DNA of 64,000 bases from Gammaproteobacteria bacterium (GTDB lineage Bacteria; Pseudomonadota; Gammaproteobacteria; Steroidobacterales; Steroidobacteraceae). Of this stretch, positions 26,187 to 34,561 are shown one piece after another. The translations under genes and the position numbers were made by a program. The notes below the pieces were generated by a model, which worked only from the letters and a program-made list of their open reading frames with translations, made no database searches and was not told the DNA's origin. The DNA lies in NCBI GenBank assembly GCA_028293765.1, contig JAQGOG010000058.1, forward strand, positions 1-64,000, read 5' to 3'. Within the stretch, counting starts at the first letter, position 1. Each line of letters starts with the position of its first letter.

Positions 26187-28331
26187 ATGCGGGCGTTGAT
26201 GCCGTTGCTGGTGTTGGGCGTAATCGAGTGCTTGCGGGCCGGCAGCTGTGAGGCCGCCGCCGCGGATGTGCAGAAAGCAAGAGCGCCCGCTTTCGATGCC
26301 CACCAGTTGGTCGCCCTTCCCACGAACGGCTGGCTCACCAACGGCGGCAATCTCTACAACCAGCGGTACTCGCCGCTACGGCAGCTCAACACCGGCAATG
26401 TTGTGAAGCTCAAGGCCCAGTGGCGCGCGTCGCTGCGCGGCTCGGGTCTCGGAGCGAGAAGCGGCAACCAGGCACAGCCGCTCGTATACCGCGGCGTGAT
26501 CTACATCATGACCGGCGAGAACGACGCGTTCGCCGTCTCGGTCGAAACCGGCGAGGTGCTCTGGGAATACAAGGCCAACATCGATCCGAAAGTCGCGCGG
26601 CCCTGCTGCTCCTGGGTCGGCCGCGGCCTCGCCCTGGGGGATGGAAAAATATTCGTCGGCCAACTCGATGCGAAACTAGTGGCTCTCGATCAGACGACCG
26701 GCAAGGTCGTCTGGTCGATCCAGGCGGAAGATCCCGGGGAGGGCTATGTCATCGCGAGTGCGCCGCTTTACTACGATGGGATGGTCATTACGGGCTTCGC
26801 AGGCAGCGACATGGGCACGCGAGGCCGCCTCAAGGCCTACGACGCCCGGACAGGCAAGCTGCGCTGGACGTTCTACACTGTACCCGGCCCCGGTGAGCCT
26901 GGACATGAGACCTGGCCCGCCGATAGCGACGTGTGGAAGCATGGGGGCGCGGCGATCTGGCAAACCCCCGCCATCGACCCGGACGTAGGCCTGATTTATT
27001 TCTCCACGGCGAATCCGGGGCCGGTGCTGAACGGCCGCTTACGCAGGGGCGACAATCTATTCAGCGTCTCGATCGTCGCGCTGGATGTCAGGACTGGCCG
27101 CTACCGCTGGCATTTCCAGCAGGTGCATCATGACATCTGGGACTACGACTCACCCAATCCGGTGATTCTGTTCGATGCGCAATACGGCGGCGCCCGGCAC
27201 AAAGCCATTGCGCAGGCGGCCAAGACCGGCTGGGTCTACATTCTCGACCGCCTCAGCGGCAAGCCCCTCATCGGCATCGTCGAGACTCCGGTAGTGCAGG
27301 AGCCGCAGCAGCTCACCTCCCTGACGCAACCCTTTCCGATCGGAGACGCCGTCGTACCGCAGTACATAGACATCGCACCGGAAGGCTTCAACCTCATCAA
27401 CGAAGGGCGCATCTTCACTCCGTTCACGAAAACACCGGCGATCTGGAAGCCGCTGGCTGCCGTGAACTGGCCGCCCAGCTCCTACGATCCTGAAACCAAG
27501 CTGATGTACATCTGCGCCTCGGATGCGCTCTGGGGCGCGACCGGCGGCGATGCCGACTATCCGGTGGAACCCGGCGCCCTGTATTCGGGCAGCGTGGTTG
27601 CGCGCTTCCCCGCCCCCCGTCGTGGAGTGTTTGCCGTGATCGATCTCACCACCAATAAGCTGGCCTGGCGCCAGCAATGGGTGGACCAATGTTATAGCGG
27701 GTCGATCGTAACGGCGGGCGGACTGCTGTTCGTCGGCCGCAACGACGGCCGGCTGACCGCGCTCGACAAAGCGACTGGGCGCAAGTTGTGGGAGTTTCAG
27801 ACCGACGGCGGCGTCAACGCTCCGGCGTCCACGTTTGAATACCAAGGCAAGCAGTACGTGGTGGTGTTGGCAGGCGGAACCGCGCTCGCAGGCAGCAAAC
27901 GCAGCGACGGGCTGTGGCTGTTCTCGCTCGACGGGAAGATCGAGTCACTGCCCAAGGGCTCGGCCGACCCCACGGGTCAGGCTACCCGGCCGGCTCCCGG
28001 CGCCGCTACTGGAGCGAATGTCGGTGCAGCCATCGCCGGATCAGCCGCCACGAGCGCCGCAGTTACCGCCCACGCGGCAACCCCCGGCAGTCGAGCGCCG
28101 GACCTCGAGAATGGCAAGGACTCATACACGACGACGTGCGTCGTGTGCCACGGAGTGAACGGCAAGGGCGGCACACACGGAGGCCCGCCACTGACCCGAG
28201 CGCTCACCAGCGAGGCGATCATCAACGTGGTCACCCGCGGGCGGAACGACATGCCACCCTTTGGTGCTGCCTATTCCGCGGATCAGCTGCAGGATCTGAG
28301 CGCCTACGTTCTCGAACTGGCTTCGCACTAG
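26187..28331 (+). CDS. PQQ-dependent quinohemoprotein dehydrogenase 1
   Basis: The 714-residue periplasmic enzyme has a signal peptide, eight beta-propeller blades (YNQRYSPL and repeated A-x-D-x-x-T-G-x-x-x-W) and a C-terminal cytochrome c domain with TTCVVCHG. PQQ-site features include the vicinal cysteines C140-C141 (ARPCCSWVGRG), which form the rare ring disulfide above PQQ, and HHDIWDYDSPNP with the catalytic Asp. The family oxidises primary or secondary alcohols, or aldehydes, and passes electrons via heme c to the respiratory chain. The ATG has a GGGGGG site. Divergence from the receptor-oxygenase locus suggests oxidation of alcohols derived from the same phenolic substrates. Confidence 0.9.
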   Translation: MRALMPLLVLGVIECLRAGSCEAAAADVQKARAPAFDAHQLVALPTNGWLTNGGNLYNQRYSPLRQLNTGNVVKLKAQWRASLRGSGLGARSGNQAQPLVYRGVIYIMTGENDAFAVSVETGEVLWEYKANIDPKVARPCCSWVGRGLALGDGKIFVGQLDAKLVALDQTTGKVVWSIQAEDPGEGYVIASAPLYYDGMVITGFAGSDMGTRGRLKAYDARTGKLRWTFYTVPGPGEPGHETWPADSDVWKHGGAAIWQTPAIDPDVGLIYFSTANPGPVLNGRLRRGDNLFSVSIVALDVRTGRYRWHFQQVHHDIWDYDSPNPVILFDAQYGGARHKAIAQAAKTGWVYILDRLSGKPLIGIVETPVVQEPQQLTSLTQPFPIGDAVVPQYIDIAPEGFNLINEGRIFTPFTKTPAIWKPLAAVNWPPSSYDPETKLMYICASDALWGATGGDADYPVEPGALYSGSVVARFPAPRRGVFAVIDLTTNKLAWRQQWVDQCYSGSIVTAGGLLFVGRNDGRLTALDKATGRKLWEFQTDGGVNAPASTFEYQGKQYVVVLAGGTALAGSKRSDGLWLFSLDGKIESLPKGSADPTGQATRPAPGAATGANVGAAIAGSAATSAAVTAHAATPGSRAPDLENGKDSYTTTCVVCHGVNGKGGTHGGPPLTRALTSEAIINVVTRGRNDMPPFGAAYSADQLQDLSAYVLELASH

Positions 28332-28445
28332 CCGCCCGGCCGAGGTGGTGCTGAACGGGATGCGACTGCGCCCGTCGAGCTTGCGCAACTGCTCGCGGCC
28401 CGTCGATCATGAAGCCGCGCGGGGCATCCGCGCGACGGTCGCACC

Positions 28446-30584
28446 CTATTTTTTTTTCGCTAGAATCTCGCGGATGAATCCGGCAATGTCGCTCAACTCG
28501 TCCGCGGAAAGTGTGGCGCCGAACGCGGGCATGTTGTTTCGACCGGTGCTGGTCACCGACACAATCTTGTCCGCGCTCAAGCCGCTGAGCAAGGTAGGAC
28601 CACCGCCATGGCCGCCCTCGCCCGTCTCGCCGTGACATGGCACGCATCCCGACTTGTAGATCCGCCCTCCGTTCTCGATGTTAGGCGGATGCTCGACGGG
28701 CGCTCCAGGGACGGCGGCGGCACGCGGCGGTGCCGCTGCAGGCGCAGGCGCTAACTTTGGGGCAACGACCGGCCCGATCGTACCATCCAATGAAAACATC
28801 CACACGCCGTCGCTGGGCTTCGCAGCCGCGAAAACTCCGCCACCGGCGTGGACGACGACGTACTGTTTGCCCTTATGCTCAAACGTGGTGGCGGTCGTGT
28901 TGACGCCGGCGTCCGTCATAAATTCCCACAGCTTCTGGCCGTTGCTCTTGTCGAGCGCAGTGAGCCTGCCATCGCTGCGGCCGACAAACAGCAGTCCGCC
29001 CGCTGTAACTATCGAGCCGCTGTAGCAGATATCGCGCCATTCCCGGCGCCAGACCAGCCGATTCGTCGTCACGTCGAGCGCCGCGAGAATGCCGCGATCG
29101 TGAACCGGCAACTGGCTGAAAGTGCCGCCCATGTAGATCCTGTTCGCTCCCGGGGTCTCCAGTACCTCACGAACGTGAAAAGCGCTGATCCGGTCGGTCG
29201 CGCACACGTATAAATAGTGTGAGTCAGGGTCATACGAGCTGGGCGGCCAGTTCGCGCCACCCATCGTTCCGGGTTTGACCGAGACGTCTTCGGTCCAATA
29301 GGGCGTGAAGATCCGTCCTTTGTTGGGCAACTCGATCGCGCCGGGCCCCAGGCGCGCTCCGTCCGGGATGATGTCGATCTCCTGCGGGACGATGGAATCG
29401 CCGACCGGATACGGTTGGGTTGCAGCAGTGGCCTGCCGGGGTTCCTGGGGCACGGCTCGCTCTTCGATCCCGATCAGGGGAAGTCCGGTTGCGCGATCGA
29501 GGATGTAAGCCCAACCGGTTTTGGAGACTTCGACCACGGCCCTGGCCTTTTTGCCACCGATGTCGGCATCGAACAGCACGACCGGATTGGGGGAGTCGTA
29601 ATCCCAGATGTCGTGATGCACCTGCTGGAAGTGCCATCGATACCGGCCGGTGTGCGCCTCAACGGCGACGATTGAATCGCTGAACAAGTTATCGCCGGGC
29701 CGCACGGAGCCGCGCAGATCGGGCCCCGGGTTGCCCGTCGAGAAGTACAGAAGTCCGAGCTGGGGGTCGATGGCTGGGGTTTGCCATACTGAGCCGCCGC
29801 CACGGGTCCAGTCATCGCCCACCTGCGGCCACGTCTCGTGGCCGGGCTCGCCCGGTGCCGGAATCGTGTAAAACACCCAACGCAATTTGCCGGTCTTTGC
29901 GTCGTAGGCCTTCACTCGCCCGCGGATGCCCATTTCACCGCCGCTGAAGCCAGTGATGACCATGCCGTCGTAGTAAAGCGGCGCACTCGTGATACTGAAG
30001 CCCTCCTGCCAGGGCTCCGCCTGCACGGACCACACGACGTTTCCCGTGCGCTGATCGAGAGCCACCAGCCTGGCATCGATCTGACCGATGTAGATCCTGC
30101 CGTCCCCCATCGCAACACCACGGCTCGACTTGCCGATCGGGTTGCCCGCTTTCGGATCCAGGCTGGCGCGATGCGTCCAGAGAATGCGGCCGGTTTCCAC
30201 GTCCATCGCGAAGACATCGTTCGCACCGTTGGAGATGTAGAGGGCGTCTCCGGAGACCAGTATCTGCGCCTGACCGGAGTTGCCGGCCCCCGCGCCCGAC
30301 ACCATCCCTGTCCGCCACAGCGCCTTCAGGCCCGCGACGTTATCGCGGTTCAACAATGTCAGCGGCGAATAGCGCTGATTGAAGACGTTACCGCCGTTGG
30401 TGATCCAACTCGATGTCGGCAAGGCGGTCAGCTGCCGCGCATCGAAGGCGGGTGACCTGGTGATTGCAGCACCGGCTTGCCCGGCTGCGGGTCCGGCGGC
30501 GACCGCCCGATAGTGATAAACACCCGCGCACAGCACGCCCATTGCCACGATGGCGCGACCGCTAATCGTCAACCTGAGACGCAT
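28446..30584 (-). CDS. PQQ-dependent quinohemoprotein dehydrogenase 2
   Basis: From ATG 30584 (GGGGGG site) this 712-residue enzyme parallels dehydrogenase 1: YNQRYSPL-like FNQRYSPL, HHDIWDYDSPNP and C-terminal SGCVPCHG heme motif. It lacks the vicinal cysteine pair: the corresponding loop is GNPIGKSSRG. It also carries an extra loop, AFHVREVLETPGANRIYMGG near residue 500. Some related PQQ enzymes work without the Cys ring, but the loss usually affects electron transfer or cofactor fit. The gene converges on dehydrogenase 1 (114 bases between the ends) and diverges from carotenoid oxygenase 2. Confidence 0.9.
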   Translation of the reverse strand: MRLRLTISGRAIVAMGVLCAGVYHYRAVAAGPAAGQAGAAITRSPAFDARQLTALPTSSWITNGGNVFNQRYSPLTLLNRDNVAGLKALWRTGMVSGAGAGNSGQAQILVSGDALYISNGANDVFAMDVETGRILWTHRASLDPKAGNPIGKSSRGVAMGDGRIYIGQIDARLVALDQRTGNVVWSVQAEPWQEGFSITSAPLYYDGMVITGFSGGEMGIRGRVKAYDAKTGKLRWVFYTIPAPGEPGHETWPQVGDDWTRGGGSVWQTPAIDPQLGLLYFSTGNPGPDLRGSVRPGDNLFSDSIVAVEAHTGRYRWHFQQVHHDIWDYDSPNPVVLFDADIGGKKARAVVEVSKTGWAYILDRATGLPLIGIEERAVPQEPRQATAATQPYPVGDSIVPQEIDIIPDGARLGPGAIELPNKGRIFTPYWTEDVSVKPGTMGGANWPPSSYDPDSHYLYVCATDRISAFHVREVLETPGANRIYMGGTFSQLPVHDRGILAALDVTTNRLVWRREWRDICYSGSIVTAGGLLFVGRSDGRLTALDKSNGQKLWEFMTDAGVNTTATTFEHKGKQYVVVHAGGGVFAAAKPSDGVWMFSLDGTIGPVVAPKLAPAPAAAPPRAAAVPGAPVEHPPNIENGGRIYKSGCVPCHGETGEGGHGGGPTLLSGLSADKIVSVTSTGRNNMPAFGATLSADELSDIAGFIREILAKKK

Positions 30585-30958
30585 CTGGTTCCCCCCTAGG
30601 CCCGCCGCTACGTTAGAAGCGCAGTCTTTGCCGTGCCGTAACATGAGCTTTTACGCGTAGTGCAACTAGCGTGAGTGCAACTAGCGCAGTGCAACTGGGC
30701 CAAGTGCAACAGGCAGCGTCCAAAGGACGCCGCGCCGCTGGCACCATGCGAGGGGGCGGCGTGCAACGCCCGCGATCTCCTTGCGTACCGCTGCTTTTCG
30801 CCCCCGCGCAACGTTTTTTCCCTGGAGTGCGAGCCGAAGTGACCGCAGCGTGGCACAAATGAGAAAATCAGGCATGATTCGGGCCCACAACGCGCCCAGC
30901 GGCGGCACTATCAATCCGGTCCGAGGCCCCTATTCATCACTGTCACAGCGGATTTCCC
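30585..30958. other. Divergent intergenic region with iteron-like repeats
   Basis: This 374-base gap separates dehydrogenase 2 (minus) from carotenoid oxygenase 2 (plus). The left third contains four direct AGTGCAAC repeats (30659-30710). The right part shows no strong ribosome site before the ATG at 30959 and no credible small gene. Promoters for both directions are expected here but no convincing -35/-10 pair was recognised. Confidence 0.5.
30659..30710 (+). repeat. Four phased AGTGCAAC direct repeats
   Basis: AGTGCAAC occurs at 30659-30666, 30674-30681, 30688-30695 and 30703-30710, that is at steps of 15, 14 and 15 bases. The first two copies extend to AGTGCAACTAGCG. Regular spacing in a divergent promoter region suggests an array of operator sites. 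Its position 75-126 bases upstream of the dehydrogenase 2 start points to control of that gene first. Confidence 0.6.
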
Positions 30959-32437
30959 ATGGCCAAGTTTCCGGCAAGCCCCAGCTATACGGGCTTCAAC
31001 GCGCCCTCGCGCGTCGAGGCGGACATCACGGATCTCGAGATCGAGGGCGAAGTCCCCAAGGACATCAACGGAGCGTTCTACCGGGTAGCGCCCGATCCGC
31101 AGCTGCCGCCGCGGCTCGGCGAGGACATCTGGTTCAATGGCGACGGCATGATCTCGATGTTCCGCTTCGAGAATGGGCGCATCGATTTCAAGCAGCGCCG
31201 CGCGCGCACCGATAAATTCGTGCTCGAGGAGCGAGCGGGCCACGCGCTGTTCGGCGCCTACCGCAATCCCCTCACTGACGATCCGTCCGTCGAGGGCCGC
31301 TACCGCGGTACCGCCAACACCAACGTCCTCATGTACGGCGGGCAGTTGCTGGCATTGAAGGAAGACAGCCCGGCCCTGGCAATGGATCCGCTCACTCTGG
31401 AAACGAAAGGCTATACCGACTTCCAGGGACACGTGAAGAGCCCTACGTTCACCGCACACCCGAAGATCGACCCACGTACCGGCGATATGTGTGCGTTCGG
31501 TTACGCGGCGAAGGGATTGCTGACCCGCGACATGCTCTATTACGAGCTCAACGAACAGGGGAAGCTCAAGCGCGAGGTCTGGTTCGAAGTTCCCTACTAC
31601 TGCATGATGCATGACTTCGGTGTGACCGAAGACTACGCCGTATTCCATGTCATCCCGATCGTCAGCAGCTGGGAGCGTCTGAAGGCGGGGCTGCCGCACT
31701 TCGGCTTCGATACCACCAAAGAAATCTACCTCGGAGTGCTGCCCCGCAAGGGCGAGGCGCGCGACATCCGCTGGTTCACGGCGCCTAACTGCTTCGCGAG
31801 CCACGTCATGAACGCCTTCAACGCAGGTACGAAGATTCACATCGACGTGCCGATGGCAAAAGGCAACATGTTCCCCTTCTTCCCCGACGTGCACGCAGCG
31901 GCGTTCGATCCACAGAAGTCGCTCTCGTATATGACGCGCTGGACGGTCGATATGGACTCACGCGGCGATACCTTCGAGAGCATGACGCGCCTCACGGATG
32001 TCAGCGGTGAGTTCCCCCGCATCGATGAGCGCTACGCCTCGGCCCCCTATCGCTACGGCTTCCTGCTGTCGCAGGACTTTTCGCGCCCGCTGCAGTTGCC
32101 GGGAGGCCGGTCGGCGTCGGGGATGATGATCAACACGCTGGCGCGCCTGGATCACGCCACCAGCACACCGCAGACCTGGTGGGCGGGCACCACCTCGACC
32201 ATTCAGGAGCCGTGCTTCATTCCGAAGCCCGGCCGCACGGGCGAGGGCGAGGGTTACCTGGTGGCCGTCGTCAACAGGCTCGCGGAAAGCCGCTCGGATT
32301 TCCTCATTTTTGACGCGGAGCGCCTCGCCGACGGACCGGTGGCGACCGCCAAGCTCGAAATTCGCCTGCGCGGCGCGCTGCATGGCAACTGGACCCCTGC
32401 CGATAAACTTCCAAGGGCCGCGAAGGCGGTGAGCTGA
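30959..32437 (+). CDS. Carotenoid/stilbene cleavage oxygenase 2 (lignostilbene dioxygenase type)
   Basis: The 492-residue cytoplasmic Fe(II) dioxygenase has ligands H167 (TAHPKID), H218 (MMHDFG), H282 (FASHVMNAF) and H475 (LHGNW). Y101 (AYRN) and K134 (LALKED) fall at the same residue numbers that I recall for the Novosphingobium stilbene oxygenase NOV1, and an acidic residue (E351 in GEFPRID) matches its third substrate contact. Cleavage of 4-hydroxystilbenes gives two aromatic aldehydes, and an aldehyde dehydrogenase gene begins 3 bases after the stop. This supports an operon for cleaving and oxidising lignin-type dimers or isoeugenol-like side chains. The ribosome site is weak. Confidence 0.88.
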   Translation: MAKFPASPSYTGFNAPSRVEADITDLEIEGEVPKDINGAFYRVAPDPQLPPRLGEDIWFNGDGMISMFRFENGRIDFKQRRARTDKFVLEERAGHALFGAYRNPLTDDPSVEGRYRGTANTNVLMYGGQLLALKEDSPALAMDPLTLETKGYTDFQGHVKSPTFTAHPKIDPRTGDMCAFGYAAKGLLTRDMLYYELNEQGKLKREVWFEVPYYCMMHDFGVTEDYAVFHVIPIVSSWERLKAGLPHFGFDTTKEIYLGVLPRKGEARDIRWFTAPNCFASHVMNAFNAGTKIHIDVPMAKGNMFPFFPDVHAAAFDPQKSLSYMTRWTVDMDSRGDTFESMTRLTDVSGEFPRIDERYASAPYRYGFLLSQDFSRPLQLPGGRSASGMMINTLARLDHATSTPQTWWAGTTSTIQEPCFIPKPGRTGEGEGYLVAVVNRLAESRSDFLIFDAERLADGPVATAKLEIRLRGALHGNWTPADKLPRAAKAVS

Positions 32438-32440
32438 TAC

Positions 32441-33871
32441 ATGACACCCTATTCCGATCTAAAACTTTACATCGACGGTGAGTGGCTTGGCGTCGGCAAC
32501 CGCCGCACTCACCGCGTCATCAACCCCGCGAACGGGGCGACGCTCGGCGAGTTGCCGCTCGTGGATGCCGCGGATCTCGATCGTGCTCTGCAAGCCGCCG
32601 ATCGCGGCTACAAGGTGTGGAAACGTTCGACGGCCGACGAGCGGGCGCGCGTCCTGAAAGGAGCGGCCCAGCTCATTCGTCAAAGAGTCGAACACATCGC
32701 CCGTGTCGCCACGATGGAGGAAGGCAAGACTCTCGCCGAGACGCGCATAGAAGCGATGGTTACGGCCAACCTCTTTGAGTTCTATGGCGAAGAATGCCGT
32801 CGGACTTACGGGCGCGTCCTGGTGCGTCCCACCGGTACTCGCTCGATAGTCGTGAAGGAGCCGGTCGGGCCGGTAGCCGCGTTCGCGCCTTGGAACTTCC
32901 CGATCGCCAATCCGGGCCGCAAGCTCGGCGCCCCGATCGCCGCCGGCTGCTCGGTGATTCTCAAGCCCGCGGAGGAAGCGCCGGCTTCCGCCATCGAAAT
33001 CATTCGCGCTCTGGTTGACGCGGGTCTTCCCGCGGGTGTCGCGCAGCTCGTGTTCGGCGTTCCAGACGAAGTCTCCCGGCACCTGTTGGCTTCGCCGATC
33101 ATCCGCAAGCTATCATTTACCGGTTCCACCGCAGTCGGCAAACATCTCCTCACGCTCGCCGCGGCTACGGTAAAGCGAACTACCATGGAACTCGGCGGCC
33201 ACGCACCGGTGATCGTGTTTGATGACGCCGACCTCGGCCGTACCGTCGAGATGCTCGCCACTGCGAAATTCCGCAATTCCGGGCAGGTGTGCGTTTCCCC
33301 GACCCGCTTCTACGTGCAGGAAGGCATTTACGAGAAGTTTCTCGCGGCGTTCACCGAGCGCGTCCGCAAGGTCAACGTGGGCGATGGCCTGCTCGACAGC
33401 AGTCACATGGGTCCCATGGCCAATCCCCGTCGTCCGGCCGCGATTGAAAAGCTCGTCGGCGACGCCGTCGCGTGTGGCGGCAAGCTGCATACCGGCGGCG
33501 AGCGTCAGGGCAAGGAAGGCCTTTTTTACCAGCCCACTGTCATCTCCAACGTGCCGCTCACCGCGCGTGTCATGAACGAGGAGCCCTTCGGGCCGGTGGC
33601 CGTGCTCGCGCCCTTCGCCACCTTCGATGACGCGGTCGAGCAGGCGAACCGCCTCCCCTATGGACTTGCGGCGTACGCGTTCACCGAATCGGCGAAGCGG
33701 GCCCTGCTGATCGGCGACGCGATCGAGGCCGGCATGGTAGGCATCAACGCCGTCACCATGGCCGCTGCCGACTCGCCGTTCGGCGGTGTGAAGGAAAGCG
33801 GCCACGGTTCGGAGGATGGGCCGGAAGGTCTGCATGCCTGCCTGGTCACCAAAGCCATTCATCAGACCTGA
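32441..33871 (+). CDS. NAD(P)-dependent aldehyde dehydrogenase
   Basis: The 476-residue protein is a standard ALDH: oxyanion Asn in APWNFP (N152), cofactor loop FTGSTAVG, general base E250 in MELGGH and catalytic thiol C284 in NSGQVCVS, with the NEEPFGPV and SPFGGVKESG blocks near the end. It oxidises aldehydes to acids in the cytoplasm; family features alone do not fix the substrate. Its place right after a stilbene-type oxygenase suggests vanillin- or benzaldehyde-like products, although the sequence also resembles succinate-semialdehyde dehydrogenases. It shares a transcript with the oxygenase and probably with the DUF3237 gene. Confidence 0.92.
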   Translation: MTPYSDLKLYIDGEWLGVGNRRTHRVINPANGATLGELPLVDAADLDRALQAADRGYKVWKRSTADERARVLKGAAQLIRQRVEHIARVATMEEGKTLAETRIEAMVTANLFEFYGEECRRTYGRVLVRPTGTRSIVVKEPVGPVAAFAPWNFPIANPGRKLGAPIAAGCSVILKPAEEAPASAIEIIRALVDAGLPAGVAQLVFGVPDEVSRHLLASPIIRKLSFTGSTAVGKHLLTLAAATVKRTTMELGGHAPVIVFDDADLGRTVEMLATAKFRNSGQVCVSPTRFYVQEGIYEKFLAAFTERVRKVNVGDGLLDSSHMGPMANPRRPAAIEKLVGDAVACGGKLHTGGERQGKEGLFYQPTVISNVPLTARVMNEEPFGPVAVLAPFATFDDAVEQANRLPYGLAAYAFTESAKRALLIGDAIEAGMVGINAVTMAAADSPFGGVKESGHGSEDGPEGLHACLVTKAIHQT

Positions 33872-33884
33872 GAGCCGCAGCAAC

Positions 33885-34382
33885 ATGCAAGATTCGGCGT
33901 TGGATTTACGCTTCAGCCACGCGTTCGACATCCGCATCAACTTCGACAAACGCTGGCTGATCGGACCGATCTCGGGCGGCGCCAATGTGGGCTACACCTC
34001 GATCGGCGCGGGTAGCACGGTGAGCGGGCCCCGTCTCACCGGGCATCTCGTCGATTACAGCGGCGCGGATTGGCCGATCGTGCGCCAGGACGGCGTGGTG
34101 GAGCTCAACGCTCACTATATGATCGAGGCTGACGACGGAGCGCGGATCTACATTCGCAATCTCGGGTATGTTCACGGGCCGCTGCGAGCGCCGGGACAGG
34201 CAGAGGGCGAGCCGCCGGCGATCCCCGGTTACTTCCGTTGCACCCCCTACTTCCGCGCGCCGGAGGGACCGCATGAGTGGCTGAATCGAACCGTCATCGT
34301 CGGCGTTGGGCAGCGGCGGCCGAAGGTTAAGCCGCAAGACGATCCGGACCACTCGCTGTTCCGGTATTACACCATCCTGTAG
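33885..34382 (+). CDS. DUF3237 family protein
   Basis: The preferred ATG at 33885 gives 165 residues; the frame is open further upstream but only inside the aldehyde dehydrogenase gene. Family blocks are visible: IGPISGGANVGYTSIGAGSTVSGPRLTGHLVDYSGADWPIVRQDGVVELNAHYMIEADDGARIYIRNLGY and a C-terminal FRYYTIL. DUF3237 proteins form small beta barrels. They are often found in aromatic and hydrocarbon degradation operons, but no reaction has been assigned that I can cite. It lies 13 bases after the dehydrogenase with a weak site, probably translated by coupling. Confidence 0.8.
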   Translation: MQDSALDLRFSHAFDIRINFDKRWLIGPISGGANVGYTSIGAGSTVSGPRLTGHLVDYSGADWPIVRQDGVVELNAHYMIEADDGARIYIRNLGYVHGPLRAPGQAEGEPPAIPGYFRCTPYFRAPEGPHEWLNRTVIVGVGQRRPKVKPQDDPDHSLFRYYTIL

Positions 34383-34470
34383 AGGCGGACTGTTGCGCGC
34401 GCGTGCTTCACTGCGCCGCCTTTCCGATCCGCCTCTGCGGCCGCAAACGTCCGACCGGGCCCGCCCCACA

Positions 34471-34523
34471 GAGTCTATCCGACCGAGTCTGTCCGACCGA
34501 GTCTGTCCGACCGAGTCTGTCGG
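34471..34523 (+). repeat. 14-bp tandem repeat
   Basis: Units of GAGTCTGTCCGACC (first copy with an A in place of one G) start at 34471, 34485 and 34499, followed by a partial fourth at 34513. The array lies between the convergent DUF3237 and amidohydrolase genes, where copy number can change without damaging a protein. No regulatory role is visible. Confidence 0.75.
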
Positions 34524-34561
34524 AACTGGGACGCAGCCAAGTCGCACTCGGCGGCGCCCCA

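Noticed and set aside
28332-28445. Rho-independent terminator between the PQQ genes
   Set aside because: A 7-bp GC stem (28416-28434) exists but there is no T tract adjacent to it on either strand.
30659-30710. CRISPR array or plasmid origin for the AGTGCAAC repeats
   Set aside because: Repeats are only 8 bases with 6-7-base gaps, and there is no Rep or Cas gene; operator sites are the simpler reading.
34471-34523. CRISPR array for the 14-bp repeats
   Set aside because: Units are directly adjacent with no spacers, so it is a minisatellite.
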